Assembly (NCBI RefSeq): GCF_003970915.1
Contig: NZ_RXOF01000001.1
Span: 682,001-746,000, forward strand
Direction of reading: 5' to 3'
Source of the DNA: Hymenobacter gummosus
GTDB lineage: Bacteria > Bacteroidota > Bacteroidia > Cytophagales > Hymenobacteraceae
Length of the DNA: 64,000 bases
Part shown: piece after piece, positions 62,925 through 64,000 of the stretch
Layout: each line of letters begins with the position of its first letter
Position numbering within the stretch: position 1 is the first letter of the stretch
Made by a program: the position numbers and the translations under genes
Notes under the pieces: model-generated
Database searches by the model: none
The model's input: the letters and a program-made list of their open reading frames with translations, nothing else
Told to the model about the DNA's origin: nothing

Positions 62925-63061
62925 CTGTGTGGTAAGTTTGAAAATGTTGGTCTGAAAAACGCCCTTCATACCGGGGAACCGTAGAGGTAACCCACCGCAG
63001 AAAATATTTTTTCGACGGGTTACCGAACGAGCGTTAAGGGATTAAGAACGAGTAACTGCGC

Positions 63062-63649
63062 ATGGGCAAGGGACAACCTTCCTACACCGACGAGGAACTG
63101 CTGGCGGGTATCCGCCGCGGCGACGACCGGGCATTAGCACACATGTACCGCCAGTATTTACCCACGGTCATCCATTTGGTCACGCAGAACAGCGGAACCG
63201 AAGACGAGGCCAAGGATATTTACCAAGAGGGCGTGATGGTGTTTTACGAGAAGATCCGCGAGGGCACGCTCGAGCTGAGCTGCCAGATCAAGACCTACTT
63301 GTACGCCGTGTGCCGCCGGCTGTGGCTGAAGCGGTTGGCCGAGAAAGGTCGCTACGGCGGCCGCTTGGACGACCACGAGCCCTACCTCGAAACCGGCGCC
63401 GAGGCCGATCTGGCCGACGCCGAGGAGCGTGACCGGCAATTCGCCCTGATGAGCGAGGCGCTGGTCCGGCTCGGGGAACCGTGCCGGTCCTTGCTCGAGG
63501 GGTTCTACCTGCTCGACAAGTCCATGCAGCAGCTCACGGCGGAGCACGGCTACACCAATGCCGACAACGCCAAGAATCAGAAGTACAAATGCCTGGTGCG
63601 TTTGAAGAAGTTGTTTTTCACCCAGTACAAGGAAGAACCGCTGCCCTAA
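63062..63649 (+). CDS. ECF-like RNA polymerase sigma factor
   Basis: A 195-residue sigma-70 family protein. Region 2: ALAHMYRQYLPTVIHLVTQNSGTEDEAKDIYQEGVMVFYEKI; region 4: LGEPCRSLLEGFYLLDKSMQQLTAEHGYTNADNAKNQKYKCLVRLKKLF with the C-terminal HTH. The short product without extra domains fits ECF. The next gene, 53 bp downstream in the same direction, is probably its anti-sigma factor. Confidence 0.9.
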   Translation: MGKGQPSYTDEELLAGIRRGDDRALAHMYRQYLPTVIHLVTQNSGTEDEAKDIYQEGVMVFYEKIREGTLELSCQIKTYLYAVCRRLWLKRLAEKGRYGGRLDDHEPYLETGAEADLADAEERDRQFALMSEALVRLGEPCRSLLEGFYLLDKSMQQLTAEHGYTNADNAKNQKYKCLVRLKKLFFTQYKEEPLP

Positions 63650-63701
63650 CCCGACGCGCCCCCTCCCTGCCCTGGCGGGACTCACACCCGCCCCCTGCGT
63701 T

Positions 63702-64000
63702 ATGATGACCGAAGCAGATTACTACGCCTTCTTCGACGATTACCTGAATAATCGGCTCGAGGAGCCGGTGCGCCAGAACCTGGAGCGCCGCCTCGCCGCC
63801 GACCCCGTGCTGGCCGAGCGCCTGGCCGATTACCAGCGCCTGACCGGTACGCTTACTGCTTACGGCCAGCGCCTGCGCCTGAGCGACAAGCTGCGCGCCA
63901 TCCAGGCCGAAATCGACGCGGAAGAGGAGGAAGTGGTCGAAACCGGCCGCCCCGAGATGCCCGTCATGCGCATCTCGCGCACCGAGCAGTGGCTGCGCGA
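63702..64000 (+). CDS. Probable anti-sigma factor, 3' end outside window
   Basis: ATG 63702 (or 63705) opens a frame that runs off the window (about 99 residues). The N-terminal DYYAFFDDYLNNRLEEPVRQNLERRLAADPVLAERLADYQRLTGTL is the helical start seen in anti-sigma proteins that follow ECF genes in Bacteroidota; no zinc-binding HxxxCxxC is present. TM helix and periplasmic part would lie beyond the window. Assigned mainly from position. Confidence 0.65.
   Translation, partial: MMTEADYYAFFDDYLNNRLEEPVRQNLERRLAADPVLAERLADYQRLTGTLTAYGQRLRLSDKLRAIQAEIDAEEEEVVETGRPEMPVMRISRTEQWLR

Overview
The window looks like a chromosomal segment of a Hymenobacter-like member of the Bacteroidota (Cytophagales). 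This is inferred from the high GC content and Ala/Pro/Arg-rich proteins, TlpA-type lipoproteins, CarboxypepD-reg/DUF5686 and TonB outer-membrane proteins, a gliding-motility (CHU_C, type IX secretion) C-terminal domain, a second T9SS sorting tail, a sigma/FecR/STN cluster and a MoxR/DUF58/BatA/DUF4175 operon. No rRNA, tRNA or CRISPR array was seen.

Layout. 1-6.2 kb: two TlpA-like thiol-disulfide proteins (the first cut by the window edge), then a tandemly duplicated two-gene cassette of unknown function. 6.3-9.5 kb: a TldD/TldE metalloprotease pair separated by an iterated-word hairpin spacer. 9.6-11.4 kb: an IS110-family element with a structured leader that is a candidate bridge RNA, plus a gene-poor stretch. 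11.4-16.4 kb: a PLP aminotransferase on the minus strand, then an ECF sigma, FecR anti-sigma and STN-domain outer-membrane protein operon. 16.4-26.4 kb: small lipoprotein, two acyl-carrier-protein-like paralogues that both lack the phosphopantetheine serine, a DUF5686 protein, a di-haem cytochrome c peroxidase, a T9SS adhesin-like protein, a PAP2 phosphatase and a two-TM K+ channel. A repeated upstream element is shared by the small lipoprotein and both ACP-like genes.

27,414-42,150 is a 14.7-kb Tn3-family transposon with perfect 36-bp terminal inverted repeats and a 6-bp target duplication (ATACCT). It sits inside a DUF3500 gene, which can be rebuilt exactly by removing the element and one target copy. 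It carries tnpA (split by one in-frame TAA), tnpR, a decayed IS481, and AT-richer passengers: ispH, a DUF2141 protein, a flavin monooxygenase, a di-haem cytochrome, a lycopene cyclase and a TonB receptor. A second, degenerate right end lies exactly 1,000 bp inside the outer one and delimits a small two-gene segment. The passenger set (IspH plus CrtY plus two redox proteins) suggests a mobile isoprenoid/carotenoid module.

42.4-45.4 kb: HupE/UreJ-like membrane protein and an intact DUF3500 protein with a T9SS tail. 45.7-50.8 kb: a small defence island, with a three-gene ABC-3C system (nuclease-like/effector protein, middle component, DUF3732 ATPase with a Rad50-like CPLC hook) and an AbiE-like HTH/nucleotidyltransferase pair whose start codon abuts three 7-bp tandem repeats. 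51-54.6 kb: outer-membrane and small membrane proteins (one frameshifted) and a DUF4159 protein. 54.7-62.3 kb: the moxR-DUF58-batA-DUF4175 envelope operon. 62.3-64 kb: small genes, an ECF sigma factor and the start of a probable anti-sigma protein cut by the window end.

All calls are read from the sequence and from recall of protein families; no database search was run.
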